Part shown: piece after piece, positions 34,649 to 44,969 of the stretch
Layout of the letters: each line of letters begins with the position of its first letter
Numbering within the stretch: position 1 is the first letter of the stretch
NCBI RefSeq assembly: GCF_025643255.1
Contig: NZ_CP087112.1
Location: forward strand, 1,240,001 to 1,304,000
Reading direction: 5' to 3'
Length of the DNA stretch: 64,000 nt
From: Halomonas sp. 7T
GTDB taxonomy: Bacteria; Pseudomonadota; Gammaproteobacteria; Pseudomonadales; Halomonadaceae
Translations under genes and position numbers: made by a program
The notes under the pieces: model-generated
The model's database searches: none
Told to the model about the DNA's origin: nothing
What the model saw: only the letters and a program-made list of their open reading frames with translations

Positions 34649-36238
34649 ATGTCTGACGCTAACATAGCGCGCGAAGCTGAACTGCGCCGTACCTTTGCTA
34701 TCATTTCACACCCTGACGCGGGTAAAACAACTATCACCGAAAAGCTGCTGCTGTTTGGGAACGCTATCCAGATGGCTGGTTCGGTAAAAAGCAAGCGCAA
34801 TGACCGCCATGCCACTTCCGACTGGATGAAAATGGAGCAGGAGCGGGGCATTTCAGTGACGACCTCTGTGATGCAGTTCCCTTATGGTGGACGGATTGTC
34901 AACCTATTGGATACGCCAGGGCACGAAGACTTCTCCGAAGATACTTACCGTACGCTGACAGCCGTTGATTCAGCGCTCATGGTGATTGATGGGGCGAAAG
35001 GGGTTGAGGATCGCACCATTAAACTTATGGAAGTATGTCGCCTGCGTACCACGCCTATTCTGACCTTTATTAACAAAATGGATCGCGATATCCGCGACCC
35101 AATCGAAGTCATGGATGAAGTGGAGACGGTGTTGAACATCCAGTGCGCGCCCATGACCTGGCCTATCGGCATGGGGCGGCATTTCAAAGGGGTATATCAC
35201 CTTTATAACGATGTTATCCATCTCTATACCCAGGGGCAGGGGAGCCGTATTCCTGATGATAAGCGCATTGAGGGATTAGATAATCCAGAAGTAGACGCCG
35301 TGTTGGGTGAGGAGCAGGCAGAAGAGCTTCGTATGGAGGTTGAGCTGGTGCGCGGGGCGTCGCATGAGTTTGATCTTGATGCCTATCGCCGCGGCGAGCT
35401 ATCGCCGGTCTATTTCGGTACCGCGATGGGGAACTTTGGTGTGCGTGAAATGCTAGACGGCTTTGTAGAACATGCGCCGGCTCCGCAGCCTCGTGAAACC
35501 AATACCCGTGAAGTGACCGCCCATGATGAGCGTTTCACCGGGTTCGTATTTAAAATTCAAGCCAATATGGACCCGAACCACCGGGATCGGATTGCCTTTT
35601 TGCGTGTCTGCTCCGGCAAGTACGAAAAGAACATGAAGATGCGCCACGTGCGTATCGGTAAAGATGTAAAAATCGCTGATGCACTGACGTTTATGGCCTC
35701 TGACCGTTCCCAAGTGGAAGAGGCGTGGCCAGGCGATATTATCGGCCTGCATAATCACGGCACTATCCAGATTGGCGATACGTTCACCGTAGGCGAAGAT
35801 ATGCGCTTTACCGGCATTCCACACTTTGCCCCTGAGCTGTTTAAGCGTGTACGTTTGAAAGATCCTCTCAAAATGAAAGCACTCCAGAAAGGCCTTCAGC
35901 AGCTTTCTGAAGAGGGGGCGACCCAGGTCTTTATGCCGATAGATAATAATGACCTAATCCTTGGTGCGGTAGGTACGCTGCAGTTTGATGTGGTCGCCCA
36001 CCGCCTTAAAGAGGAGTACAAGGTCGACTGTCTGTATGAGGGCGTTAACGTGCAAACCGCTCGCTGGATATATTGTGAAGATGCCAAGATGCTTGAAGAG
36101 TTTAAGCGTAAAGCTAGCAGCAACCTTGCCATTGATGGCGGCGGCTACCTGACCTACATTGCACCCACGCGGGTGAACCTACAGATGACTCAGGAGCGCT
36201 GGCCAGATATTCGTTTCCAGCCCACTCGCGAGCATTAA
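34649..36238 (+). CDS. prfC: Peptide chain release factor 3
   Basis: 529 residues from ATG 34649 (GAGAG upstream), exactly the E. coli length. The GTPase G1 motif is [18 protein letters not shown]2/G3 include [13 protein letters not shown] and [17 protein letters not shown]4 is [10 protein letters not shown]3 is the translational GTPase that recycles RF1 and RF2 from the ribosome after peptide release. A tatD-like gene begins 16 bp after it. Confidence 0.97.
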   Translation: MSDANIAREAELRRTFAIISHPDAGKTTITEKLLLFGNAIQMAGSVKSKRNDRHATSDWMKMEQERGISVTTSVMQFPYGGRIVNLLDTPGHEDFSEDTYRTLTAVDSALMVIDGAKGVEDRTIKLMEVCRLRTTPILTFINKMDRDIRDPIEVMDEVETVLNIQCAPMTWPIGMGRHFKGVYHLYNDVIHLYTQGQGSRIPDDKRIEGLDNPEVDAVLGEEQAEELRMEVELVRGASHEFDLDAYRRGELSPVYFGTAMGNFGVREMLDGFVEHAPAPQPRETNTREVTAHDERFTGFVFKIQANMDPNHRDRIAFLRVCSGKYEKNMKMRHVRIGKDVKIADALTFMASDRSQVEEAWPGDIIGLHNHGTIQIGDTFTVGEDMRFTGIPHFAPELFKRVRLKDPLKMKALQKGLQQLSEEGATQVFMPIDNNDLILGAVGTLQFDVVAHRLKEEYKVDCLYEGVNVQTARWIYCEDAKMLEEFKRKASSNLAIDGGGYLTYIAPTRVNLQMTQERWPDIRFQPTREH

Positions 36239-36254
36239 TACTTTAGGAGTTAGC

Positions 36255-37052
36255 GTGCTGATAGACGCCCACTGCCACTTGGATGCTGTAGAGTTTGATA
36301 CGGATCGTGATAGCGTGTTTTCCGCAGCTCAAGCAGTGGGCGTTGGCCATTTTATAGTGCCTGGAACGCGTCGCGCGCGTTGGCACAATGTGCTCGCCCT
36401 GGCTGAGCGTGATGAAGTCAGTATCTGCTTAGGACTTCACCCCTACTTTGTTGCGCAGCATCAATTAAGTGATCTCGGTGCGCTAGAAACGTTAGTGAAC
36501 CAGCAGCTTTCAGGCGCCAGCCCTGCTCGCCCCGTGGCTATTGGTGAGTGCGGTATTGATGGGCGTTTTTCGGAGAGCCTGAGTGAGCAGTGGCGCTACT
36601 TCGATGAGCAGCTACGCATTGCTAAACGCTGCAAGTTGCCTGTTGTCGTGCATTGTGTGAAAGCCAACGATACGGTGAGTAAGCGGCTTCGCCAGCTCTG
36701 CTTGCCTGAAGCTGGGCTTATCCATGCGTTTGCCGGTTCCTATGAGCAGGCGGTTAGGTTTTTAGATCTTGGCTATGTATTAGGAGTAGGCGGCGCTGTT
36801 ACTTACGAGCGTGCTCAGCGTTTACGTCGCGTGGTAGCGAAGCTGCCTGATGATGGCTTTGTACTGGAAACAGATAGCCCTGATATGCCGTTAAACGGTT
36901 ATCAAGGCCAGCGAAACGAGCCTGCGCGGTTAGCTCAGGTGGCACAAGAGGTAGCCAAGCTGCGTGGCCAGCGCTTAAGTACCGTTGCGTCACTCAGTAG
37001 TGCCAATGCCGCGCGGGTATTTAAGCTACCCCACGTTGACAGTAGGCGTTGA
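36255..37052 (+). CDS. TatD-family metal-dependent hydrolase (YjjV-like)
   Basis: 265 residues, GTG 36255 with AGGAG at 6 bp. Metal-binding motifs of TatD proteins: LIDAHCHLD at the start, IGECGIDGRFS, VVHCVKAND, LIHAFAGSYEQA and LETDSPDMPLNGY. These are probable Mg-dependent 3'-5' DNA exonucleases. YjjV-like members are more likely than TatD itself given the length and sequence. Just downstream of prfC; it ends 3 bp from the convergent ygfZ. Confidence 0.9.
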   Translation: MLIDAHCHLDAVEFDTDRDSVFSAAQAVGVGHFIVPGTRRARWHNVLALAERDEVSICLGLHPYFVAQHQLSDLGALETLVNQQLSGASPARPVAIGECGIDGRFSESLSEQWRYFDEQLRIAKRCKLPVVVHCVKANDTVSKRLRQLCLPEAGLIHAFAGSYEQAVRFLDLGYVLGVGGAVTYERAQRLRRVVAKLPDDGFVLETDSPDMPLNGYQGQRNEPARLAQVAQEVAKLRGQRLSTVASLSSANAARVFKLPHVDSRR

Positions 37053-37055
37053 CGT

Positions 37056-38009
37056 TCAGGCAAGCTGCGCCGCCACTTGTTCAGGGTCTAGGCGCTCTAT
37101 AGGGTAGGGCAATGCATGCAATGTAATAGGCAGTTGATGCCAATAGACCGCTAGCATCTCATCCATCACTTTCGTATTCATCACGGCCAAAAACTCAACC
37201 TGTTGGTCGTTATTAAACGCGCTACTGACCACTTCGCCCAGCGACTTTCCGCTCTCGTCAACGATGGACTCCCCAATGTCAGGTAACGTACTGGCATCAA
37301 CACTGGCGTGAACCAAGCGCTTTTTGACTTGACCGCGAAAGTGCGCACGAGCGACAACCTCTTGGCCTGTATAGCACCCCTTTTTAAAGCTGATACCAGC
37401 CAATGCTTCCCAGTTCAGCATTTGGGGTAGAAAGTGATCCTGCTGGGCATCGGTAAGCCATGCAAGTCCGCTACGAATATCGGCCAGCAGCCATTCGTTG
37501 CGCAAGGTCTCATCGTTGCTAACTAGGCTAGTTGCCGGGTCTTCTTCAAACATGAACAACCAGCGAGGGCTGCCGGGCATCTTCAGAGCCGTCCCTTTAT
37601 CGCTGGTAGCATGCGTATAAGGTTGCCCAGGTAGGGTGAGGTTAAGTTGTTCCGCCAACGCGTCTGCGCACTGGCTGGCGCCTACAAAGGTGAGTGTCGG
37701 CACCCGTGTCAGCTCGGCTTTGTAAAAGGCGGCGAACTTTTTCAGGTGGTTGGCGAGTGTTTCCGCCAGCGAGGCATTGAGCACTAATCGGAAATGGTCG
37801 CTGCCAAGCCGCAATAACTGGCCGTTAGCCAGCATTCGTCCTTTAGGAGTACAGAAGCAGGTGAGCGGTGCAAATATGCCGTTCGCCAGACTCACCTGCG
37901 CGCTCGTTTGGCCTTGTAAAAATGTCTCCGCATCGGCCCCTTTGATATCAAGCGCGGCATACTGGGTTAAGTGTACGGCGCTAGAGAGCTGCGTGTTGGC
38001 GATGGCCAT
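37056..38009 (-). CDS. ygfZ: Folate-binding iron-sulfur assembly/tRNA-modification protein YgfZ
   Basis: 317 residues from ATG 38009 (AGGAG at 5 bp). The signature KGCYTGQEVVARAHFRG (K-G-C-Y-T-G-Q-E) holds the conserved Cys; the fold is that of GcvT-like folate-binding proteins (LTQYAALDIKGADAETFLQGQTSAQV at the start). In E. coli YgfZ uses tetrahydrofolate to support maturation of Fe-S enzymes such as MiaB. The opposite-strand tatD ends only 3 bp away, leaving no room for a terminator between them. Confidence 0.93.
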   Translation of the reverse strand: MAIANTQLSSAVHLTQYAALDIKGADAETFLQGQTSAQVSLANGIFAPLTCFCTPKGRMLANGQLLRLGSDHFRLVLNASLAETLANHLKKFAAFYKAELTRVPTLTFVGASQCADALAEQLNLTLPGQPYTHATSDKGTALKMPGSPRWLFMFEEDPATSLVSNDETLRNEWLLADIRSGLAWLTDAQQDHFLPQMLNWEALAGISFKKGCYTGQEVVARAHFRGQVKKRLVHASVDASTLPDIGESIVDESGKSLGEVVSSAFNNDQQVEFLAVMNTKVMDEMLAVYWHQLPITLHALPYPIERLDPEQVAAQLA

Positions 38010-38198
38010 AGTCACTCCTGGGCGTGTCAGTGAGATGTGTTTGTAAATAGCTGTATGGGTCAAAGTGTGGGCATGATAGGCAGATTGCAAGGCCATGGGA
38101 GCATGCTAGACTCTTTAACCTGTATCAGGTTTGCATAGATAATCGTCTGTATACTGTAGCGTTAACAACACTGGCAATCGTTGAGCAAAGGATGCGGC

Positions 38199-38396
38199 AT
38201 GGCATTTCAATCATTAAGTTTTCAGGGTGTCACGACTACTGAACAGGTTAATAAAATTACCACAGCGCTAATGATGCTCGATAGCGTGGAGAGCGTTGAG
38301 GTAGGCCGCCATGGAGCAGAAGTGGAGGGACGCGCTAGACGTGAAGCTCTCATCAACGCTATCGAAAAACTTAACCTAGGGGTCAAGGTATCGTAA
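38199..38396 (+). CDS. HMA-like ferredoxin-fold small protein lacking the metal motif
   Basis: 65 residues from ATG 38199 (AAAGGA at 6 bp). The pattern FQGVTTTEQVNKITTALMML then SVESVEVGRHGAEVEGRARR and a final helix-strand fits the beta-alpha-beta-beta-alpha-beta heavy-metal-associated fold, but the GMTCxxC metal motif is replaced by GVTTTEQ, so metal chelation by cysteines is impossible. Its stop overlaps the OsmC start (TAATG), so the two are translationally coupled. Function unknown; a partner or regulatory subunit of the peroxidase is an inference. Confidence 0.78.
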   Translation: MAFQSLSFQGVTTTEQVNKITTALMMLDSVESVEVGRHGAEVEGRARREALINAIEKLNLGVKVS

Positions 38397-38803
38397 TGCA
38401 TAAGCCCATCACTATTATTAGCGAGCGCAATCACGTTTTTCGTCAACGGGTTGAGGTTGATGGGCTTGAGGCGTTGTATGCGGATGTGCCCCCGGTTGTT
38501 GGGGGAGATGGTAGCGCCCCCGACCCGCATGATTACTTCGATATTGCACTAGGGACGTGTAAAGCCATTACTGTACAAATGTACGCCAAGCGGAAAGAGT
38601 GGCCGCTAGAAGGAATTACCGTGAAGGTCCAGCGCGACGATAGCCAAGAAAGGAAAGGCGTCTATAAGCTTGCTGTCACTCTAATACTTCATGGAATTGA
38701 AGACCCCGAGCAGCGCGCTAAGCTTGAGGAGATCAGTCATCGTTGCCCTATTCAGCGGTTGATGACCCAGTCAACAGTAGAAATTGCAACGCATACTGAA
38801 TAG
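38396..38803 (+). CDS. OsmC-family peroxiredoxin-like protein
   Basis: 135 residues; ATG 38396 shares its A with the preceding stop codon. The two redox cysteines of the OsmC/Ohr fold are present: Cys55 in ALGTCKAITVQMYA and Cys117 in ISHRCPIQRLM, with the conserved ITVKVQRDDSQERKGVYKL strand between. These are cytosolic thiol peroxidases for organic hydroperoxides; this looks like the YhfA subgroup rather than Ohr. It is coupled to the HMA-like gene upstream. Confidence 0.88.
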   Translation: MHKPITIISERNHVFRQRVEVDGLEALYADVPPVVGGDGSAPDPHDYFDIALGTCKAITVQMYAKRKEWPLEGITVKVQRDDSQERKGVYKLAVTLILHGIEDPEQRAKLEEISHRCPIQRLMTQSTVEIATHTE

Positions 38804-38841
38804 CGCGGCCTATTCGGCGATCCACCTCATAAGGAGTGACG

Positions 38842-40866
38842 ATGAGCAAGGCGTTTAGGCTTCAGTCAAAGTTTAAGCCTGCCGGTGACCAGCCAACGGC
38901 AATTAGCAGTTTAATCAGTGGCCTGGAGTCGGGGCTTGCTCATCAAACCTTGCTGGGGGTAACCGGTTCAGGTAAGACATTTACCATGGCGAATATTGTG
39001 CAGCAGTTGCAGCGGCCCACCATTGTTATGGCGCCAAATAAAACGCTTGCTGCCCAGCTTTATGGTGAGTTCAAATCATTTTTTCCAGACAATGCGGTCG
39101 AGTATTTTGTCTCTTACTACGACTACTACCAGCCCGAAGCATACGTTCCCTCTTCAGATACATTTATCGAGAAAGATGCGTCTATTAATGACCACATTGA
39201 GCAGATGCGCCTTTCAGCGACAAAAGCGCTTCTTGAGCGCCGAGATGCGCTAATCGTTGTGTCGGTTTCAGCTATCTATGGGTTGGGTGATCCTGACCAG
39301 TACCTGAAGATGCGCCTGCATTTCACCCGTGGTGAATTAATTGATCAGCGGGCCTTTCTACGTCGTTTAGCCGAATTGCAATACACCCGTAACGATATGG
39401 ATTTTCGTCGGGGAACTTACCGGGTGCGCGGTGATGTCATTGATATATTTCCCGCAGACTCCGATGAAGAGGCGGTGCGCGTCGAGTTATTCGACAGCGA
39501 AATTGATACCATCCGCCTCTTTGATCCGTTGACAGGCGCTGTCCGTGGCGAGGTGCCACGTATGACTATTTACCCCAAATCGCACTACGTCACACCCCGG
39601 GAAACGATTTTGGGTGCTATTGATGCGATTAAGGGGGAGTTGAAAGAGCGACTGGAGTGGCTGCGTAAGCACGAGCGGCTAGTGGAAGCACAACGTCTTG
39701 AGCAGCGCACGTTGTACGATATTGAGATGATGCTCGAATTGGGGTACTGCAACGGTATTGAGAACTACTCGCGCTACCTTTCTGGACGTGCACCAGGCGA
39801 CCCGCCACCGACCTTTTTTGATTATCTGCCTGATGACGCACTACTGTTCATTGATGAGTCCCACGTTAGCGTGCCCCAAGTGGGGGGGATGTATAAGGGC
39901 GACCGCTCTCGTAAAGAGACGTTAGTGGAGTATGGTTTTCGGCTGCCCTCCGCGTTGGATAACCGGCCAATGAAGTTTGAGGAGTGGGAGGCGATCAGCC
40001 CACAGACAATTTTTGTTTCCGCTACGCCGGGGAAGTATGAAGCAGAACACGCCAGCCAAATCGTTGAGCAGGTGGTACGGCCAACCGGGCTGTTAGACCC
40101 TGAAATAGAAGTTCGCCCCGCTAGCACGCAAGTTGATGACCTGCTTTCTGAAATAGGCTTGCGCACCGCCGTTGGCGAGCGCGTACTGGTAACGACCTTA
40201 ACGAAGCGGATGTCTGAAGACCTCACTGAATACCTGGATGAACACGGTATTCGAGTGCGCTACCTGCACTCCGATATTGACACGGTTGAGCGGGTCGAGA
40301 TTATCCGTGATCTACGACTGGGTAAGTTTGATGTGTTAGTGGGGATTAACCTGCTTCGCGAAGGGCTAGATATTCCTGAAGTGTCGCTGGTGGCGATTCT
40401 GGATGCGGATAAAGAGGGCTTTTTACGCGCCGAACGTTCGCTCATTCAAACCATTGGCCGTGCAGCGCGTAACGCCAACGGTAAGGCGATACTCTATGGC
40501 GATCGAATCACCGACTCGATGCGCAAAGCGATGGATGAAACCGATCGCCGCCGTGCAAAGCAGGTTGAACACAATCAAAAACATGGCATTACGCCTACGA
40601 CGGTCACACGTTCAGTCGCTGATATTCTTGAGGCGGCCCAAGCGCCGGGCAAGAAAAACAGCCGTCGCCGTGGATCAGAACGCAAAGTGGCGGAAAGTGC
40701 TGCTGAGTACGATGTTGCCACGATGAGCAAACAAGACTTGCTGGGCGCTATTAGTAAGCTTGAGGATGCCATGTTTGAAGCAGCGCAAAACCTTGAGTTC
40801 GAAGAGGCGGCACGGCTTCGCGATCAACTACATCAAATGAAAGAAAAGCAGCTGGCGCTAGGATAA
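38842..40866 (+). CDS. uvrB: Excinuclease ABC subunit B
   Basis: 674 residues from ATG 38842 (AAGGAG at 5 bp); E. coli has 673. Walker [14 protein letters not shown], the beta-hairpin [21 protein letters not shown] that clamps DNA, helicase motifs ([42 protein letters not shown]) and a C-terminal UVR domain ([20 protein letters not shown]). It verifies damage in nucleotide excision repair with UvrA and UvrC. Followed 3 bp later by nei, so the two repair genes are co-transcribed. I saw no LexA box in the short spacer upstream. Confidence 0.98.
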   Translation: MSKAFRLQSKFKPAGDQPTAISSLISGLESGLAHQTLLGVTGSGKTFTMANIVQQLQRPTIVMAPNKTLAAQLYGEFKSFFPDNAVEYFVSYYDYYQPEAYVPSSDTFIEKDASINDHIEQMRLSATKALLERRDALIVVSVSAIYGLGDPDQYLKMRLHFTRGELIDQRAFLRRLAELQYTRNDMDFRRGTYRVRGDVIDIFPADSDEEAVRVELFDSEIDTIRLFDPLTGAVRGEVPRMTIYPKSHYVTPRETILGAIDAIKGELKERLEWLRKHERLVEAQRLEQRTLYDIEMMLELGYCNGIENYSRYLSGRAPGDPPPTFFDYLPDDALLFIDESHVSVPQVGGMYKGDRSRKETLVEYGFRLPSALDNRPMKFEEWEAISPQTIFVSATPGKYEAEHASQIVEQVVRPTGLLDPEIEVRPASTQVDDLLSEIGLRTAVGERVLVTTLTKRMSEDLTEYLDEHGIRVRYLHSDIDTVERVEIIRDLRLGKFDVLVGINLLREGLDIPEVSLVAILDADKEGFLRAERSLIQTIGRAARNANGKAILYGDRITDSMRKAMDETDRRRAKQVEHNQKHGITPTTVTRSVADILEAAQAPGKKNSRRRGSERKVAESAAEYDVATMSKQDLLGAISKLEDAMFEAAQNLEFEEAARLRDQLHQMKEKQLALG

Positions 40867-40869
40867 CCC

Positions 40870-41694
40870 ATGCCTGAAGGTCCAGAGATTCGCCGCGCAG
40901 CGGATCGTATCGAAAAGCAAATCGGCGGTAAGGTGCTAGACGACGCGTGGTTTGCATTTCCCGAACTGTCCCGTCAAGCAAGCACGTTTATCGGCGTTAA
41001 AGTCTCGTCAGTTGATACCTGGGGTAAAGCCATGCTGATTCGGTTTGCCGATCAGCGGGTGCTTTACTCGCACAATCAGCTGTATGGCGTATGGAAGCTG
41101 CATGCCGAAGATAAACCGCCAAACACGTCACGTTCATTACGTGTTCGGCTGGTGGCAGAAGGGCGTGCCGCCAGTTTATACAGCGCTTCTGATATATCGC
41201 TCTGGGATGAGTCAACGCTGGCGCGTCACCCTTTTTTAGCTCGCCTAGGCCCTGATTTGCTCAGCCAACATGTAAATGACGATGATGTGAAGCAGCGACT
41301 GTTAATGCCTGCTTTTATGCGTAGAAGTCTTGGAGCACTGCTTTTAGATCAGGGCCTTGTCGCGGGGCTAGGCAATTACTTGCGCTCAGAGATTCTGTTT
41401 TTCTCCCAGCTACACCCTAAGCAGCGCCCCTGTGATCTTACGGACGAGCAGTTACGCGTGCTTTCATCGCATATTGTTGAGATAACGCGTACCGCATACC
41501 GAACTGCCGGGGTCACCAATCAAGCGGCTTGGATTGAGCAAGCCATTGCAGCGGGTGAGCCGCGCCGCCAATGGCGATTCAGCGTGTTTGAGCGTGCCGG
41601 GCTCTCCTGTCATCGCTGCGGCAATGTAATCGAGCGCATGATGGTGGGATCTCGGCGTCTGTACTGGTGTCGGCAGTGTCAGCCTGCTCTTTAA
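40870..41694 (+). CDS. nei: Endonuclease VIII (DNA glycosylase Nei)
   Basis: 274 residues. The N-terminal catalytic start PEGPEIRRAADRI (Pro2, Glu3) defines Nei rather than MutM; the H2TH region has DQGLVAGLGNYLRSEILF, and the C-terminal zinc finger is CHRCGNVIERMMVGSRRLYW then CRQC. It removes oxidised pyrimidines and nicks the strand. Spacing of 3 bp to uvrB suggests translational coupling into a repair operon. Confidence 0.95.
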   Translation: MPEGPEIRRAADRIEKQIGGKVLDDAWFAFPELSRQASTFIGVKVSSVDTWGKAMLIRFADQRVLYSHNQLYGVWKLHAEDKPPNTSRSLRVRLVAEGRAASLYSASDISLWDESTLARHPFLARLGPDLLSQHVNDDDVKQRLLMPAFMRRSLGALLLDQGLVAGLGNYLRSEILFFSQLHPKQRPCDLTDEQLRVLSSHIVEITRTAYRTAGVTNQAAWIEQAIAAGEPRRQWRFSVFERAGLSCHRCGNVIERMMVGSRRLYWCRQCQPAL

Positions 41695-41873
41695 TGTATT
41701 TTATACCGTTATCTTTGATTGTTTAACTGCATCTCTCCGACCAAAGCGCTAAAGGTTGAGCCAGACTTACAAGATGCACTGGCTGCCGCGTAGGTCTCAA
41801 TACGGTATACTTGTTACACACTAGACGGCCGCAAAGGCTGCAGCCAAGACGATAACCGAGGAGCTGTTAATCC

Positions 41874-43379
41874 ATGACCGTGATTCGCCAGGATGACGTG
41901 ATTCAAAGCGTTGCCGATGCTCTGCAGTACATCTCTTATTACCACCCGAAAGACTTCATCGACGCGATGGCCGACGCCTACGAGCGTGAAGAGAACCCCG
42001 CGGCAAAAGACGCGATTGCACAGATTCTGATCAACTCACGCATGTGCGCCACCGGTCACCGTCCAATTTGCCAGGATACCGGCATCGTGACCGTGTTCGT
42101 CCATGTGGGCATGAACGTCACGTGGGACGCTGAGCTGAGCCTCGATGATATGATCAATGAAGGTGTGCGCCGCGCTTACCAGCTGCCAGATAATGTACTG
42201 CGTGCCTCGGTCCTGGCCGACCCTGACGGCAAGCGCCAAAACACCAAGGACAACACGCCTGCCATTATTCACCACAAAATTGTGCCGGGTGACAAAGTAG
42301 ACATCCATGTGGCGGCGAAGGGCGGTGGTAGCGAGGCGAAATCGAAGTTCGCCATGCTTAATCCCTCCGATAGCGTAGTAGACTGGGTGATGGAGCAGCT
42401 TCCCAAAATGGGCGCAGGCTGGTGCCCGCCAGGGATGCTGGGCATTGGCATTGGCGGTACCGCTGAAAAAGCGATGGAAATTGCTAAAGAAGCACTGCTG
42501 GACCCCATCGACATCCAAGAACTGCAGGCCCGCGGTGCTAGCAACCGTGCTGAAGAGCTGCGCCTTGAACTGTTTGATAAGGTGAATAAAAGTGGTATTG
42601 GTGCCCAAGGCTTGGGTGGCTTAACCACCGTATTGGACATTAAGGTCAAAGATTACCCAACCCATGCTGCCAATAAGCCGGTGGCAATCATTCCTAACTG
42701 CGCGGCCACCCGCCATGCTCATTTCACGCTGGATGGTTCTGGTCCGGTAGCGCTGCCCGCGCCGAAGCTGGAAGATTGGCCAGAGATTACCCGTGAGGCA
42801 GGTGATAACGTCAAGCGTGTCAATCTGGATACCGTGACGCCTGAAGAAGTGAAAACCTGGCAGCCCGGCGATACGCTGTTGCTAAACGGCAAACTGTTGA
42901 CGGGCCGTGACGCGGCCCACAAGCGCATGGTGGATATGATCGCCAAGGGTGAGCCGCTGCCGGTGGATATGAAAGGGCGGTTTATCTACTACGTTGGCCC
43001 AGTTGACCCGATTGGTGACGAAGTAGTGGGTCCAGCAGGCCCCACAACGGCTACGCGGATGGATAAATTTACCCGTACGATGCTGGAAGAGACAGGCCTA
43101 TTAGGCATGGTAGGCAAGGCGGAGCGGGGCCAAGCCGCTATTGATGCCATTCGCGATAACCAAGCTGTGTATCTCATGGCGGTGGGTGGCTCTGCGTACT
43201 TGGTCGCTCAGGCGATCAAAAAGTCACGGGTGGTAGGCTTTGAAGACCTAGGAATGGAAGCTATCTACGAATTTGAAGTGGAGGATATGCCTGTTACCGT
43301 CGCGGTTGATAGCCTAGGTACTTCCGTTCACCAAACAGGGCCTGCCAAATGGAAGGAAATTATTGCTCAGTCAGCCTAA
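41874..43379 (+). CDS. Class I (iron-sulfur) fumarate hydratase
   Basis: 501 residues, ATG 41874 with GAGGAG upstream. It is a single-chain class I fumarase: SRMCATGHRPICQDTGIVTVFVHVG, HVAAKGGGSEAKSKFAMLNPS, IPNCAATRHAHFTLDGSGP and the C-terminal beta-domain PADK-type segment YYVGPVDPIGDEVVGPAGPTTATRMDKFT, with Cys residues available for a [4Fe-4S] cluster. It interconverts fumarate and malate in the TCA cycle. It resembles FumA/FumB, and fumarase-type L(+)-tartrate dehydratases share the fold. Strong terminator after it at 43417. Confidence 0.94.
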   Translation: MTVIRQDDVIQSVADALQYISYYHPKDFIDAMADAYEREENPAAKDAIAQILINSRMCATGHRPICQDTGIVTVFVHVGMNVTWDAELSLDDMINEGVRRAYQLPDNVLRASVLADPDGKRQNTKDNTPAIIHHKIVPGDKVDIHVAAKGGGSEAKSKFAMLNPSDSVVDWVMEQLPKMGAGWCPPGMLGIGIGGTAEKAMEIAKEALLDPIDIQELQARGASNRAEELRLELFDKVNKSGIGAQGLGGLTTVLDIKVKDYPTHAANKPVAIIPNCAATRHAHFTLDGSGPVALPAPKLEDWPEITREAGDNVKRVNLDTVTPEEVKTWQPGDTLLLNGKLLTGRDAAHKRMVDMIAKGEPLPVDMKGRFIYYVGPVDPIGDEVVGPAGPTTATRMDKFTRTMLEETGLLGMVGKAERGQAAIDAIRDNQAVYLMAVGGSAYLVAQAIKKSRVVGFEDLGMEAIYEFEVEDMPVTVAVDSLGTSVHQTGPAKWKEIIAQSA

Positions 43380-43416
43380 TCTTTTGGTAGCCTAGTCAGA
43401 AGTATGCGAAATGAAG

Positions 43417-43441
43417 AAGCCCCGTCATGCACGGGGCTTTT
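43417..43441 (+). terminator. Terminator of the fumarase gene
   Basis: AAGCCCCGT (43417-43425) pairs with ACGGGGCTT (43431-43439) around CATGC, followed by TT. The T run is short, but the stem is strong. Confidence 0.85.
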
Positions 43442-43499
43442 GTGCATTGGAAGTGAACGGACAAGTCAGGAATCCCTACCGGATGACGAGGAATAGTCA

Positions 43500-44918
43500 A
43501 TGACCTCATGGTTATTAGGGACAGGTATCATGCTGATACACTTTTTAGGAATTGTATCAGCCATTATGGCTTTGATGTCGAGCCGTACATCGCAAGGCGC
43601 TGTAGCGTGGATCATTTCGCTGCTCACCTTTCCTTACGTCGCATTACCTGCGTACTGGTTTTTCGGACGCCCGAGATTTTACGGCTATGTTTCGGCAAGA
43701 GGCGCGCGTGACAACGTCTTAAGGCGTGTTCTAGCGCGTTATCGCAACAACGTCAAACCACACGTTGCATTGCCCAAAAATGCTGATATTCAAGCCGTGG
43801 AACAACTCGCAATGATGCCCTTAACTAAGGGTAACAGTGCAGAGCTTTTGATTGATGGAGAAGCGACCTTCGACAGCCTTTTCGCAGGAATTGACCAGGC
43901 GAAAGATTACTTACTGCTTCAGTTCTTTATTGTTCGAGACGATGCGTTAGGGCGTCGCTTACAGCACCATTTGATTCAAGCTGCTCAGCGTGGCGTTCGT
44001 GTTTATTTTCTCTATGACGAAGTTGGCAGCCGAAAACTGAATCAAGGTTACTTTAGAGATCTCAGCAAAGAAGGGGTTGACGTAAAAGCTTTCCGATCTT
44101 CACGCGGCTTCAAACACCGTTTTCAGCTTAATTTTCGTAATCACCGTAAAATCATGGTGACCGACGGCAAAAAGGGCTGGATCGGTGGCTTCAACGTTGG
44201 TGTCGAGTACTTGGGGCAGGATCCTCGTCATGGGCCATGGCGAGATACCCATTTGGCCTTGCAAGGGCCTAGCGTATTGGGTTTACAAGAAGCTTTTTGG
44301 GAAGATTGGCATTGGGCAACCAATGAAGTCATCACGCTTAACTGGCATGCTGAAACACATCCGCAGGAAGATCACCAAGTCGTTATCGTTCCATCGGGGC
44401 CTGCGGACAAACAGGATACAGCCAGCCTATTAATTCAGCAGTTGATTCACAGCGCTAATGAACGATTGTGGGTTACCAGCCCATATTTTGTGCCCGACCA
44501 AGGAGTGCAGGATGCACTTCGTTTAGCAGCCATGCGGGGGCTTGATGTTCGTGTAATGATCCCCGAGCGTCCGGATCATTTGCTGGTATTTTTGTCGGCC
44601 TTTTCATTTTTACCGGACATGTTAAGAGCAGGCGTAAAAATATACCGTTATCTACCAGGATTTTTACATCAAAAGGTAATCCTGATTGATAAAGATGCCA
44701 CATCAATAGGCACAGTAAATTTAGACAACCGATCATTCAGACTCAATTTTGAAATAACTGCTTTCATACCAAGCACCGCGTTCGCCGACAAAGTAAGTAA
44801 AATGCTGGAGGAGGATTTTACGAATTGCCGACGCGTGACAATGGATGAAATAAACCAACGCCCGATGTGGAAAAAAGTTATATCGCGGGCTGCTTATTTG
44901 ACTGCGCCAATTCAGTGA
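43500..44918 (+). CDS. cls: Cardiolipin synthase (PLD family)
   Basis: 472 residues, ATG 43500 after GAGGAA. Two N-terminal membrane segments (about 5-24 and 35-55) anchor it in the inner membrane. Two HKD active-site motifs follow: HRKIMVTDGKKGWIGGFNVG (His215) and, in the last quarter, HQKVILIDKDATSIGTVNLD. It condenses two phosphatidylglycerols into cardiolipin, whose content rises with salinity in many halophiles. It is 51 bp upstream of a HypT-like LysR gene on the same strand. Confidence 0.95.
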   Translation: MTSWLLGTGIMLIHFLGIVSAIMALMSSRTSQGAVAWIISLLTFPYVALPAYWFFGRPRFYGYVSARGARDNVLRRVLARYRNNVKPHVALPKNADIQAVEQLAMMPLTKGNSAELLIDGEATFDSLFAGIDQAKDYLLLQFFIVRDDALGRRLQHHLIQAAQRGVRVYFLYDEVGSRKLNQGYFRDLSKEGVDVKAFRSSRGFKHRFQLNFRNHRKIMVTDGKKGWIGGFNVGVEYLGQDPRHGPWRDTHLALQGPSVLGLQEAFWEDWHWATNEVITLNWHAETHPQEDHQVVIVPSGPADKQDTASLLIQQLIHSANERLWVTSPYFVPDQGVQDALRLAAMRGLDVRVMIPERPDHLLVFLSAFSFLPDMLRAGVKIYRYLPGFLHQKVILIDKDATSIGTVNLDNRSFRLNFEITAFIPSTAFADKVSKMLEEDFTNCRRVTMDEINQRPMWKKVISRAAYLTAPIQ

Positions 44919-44969
44919 TCAACTGATCACTACCAACAGCTGCGAACAGGTGGGTACAAGGAGTTTTGG

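Noticed and set aside
38804..38841. LexA box for uvrB, and likewise upstream of ruvA
   Set aside because: No CTGT-N8-ACAG pattern at either place; CTGTACAG near 52338 has no spacer.
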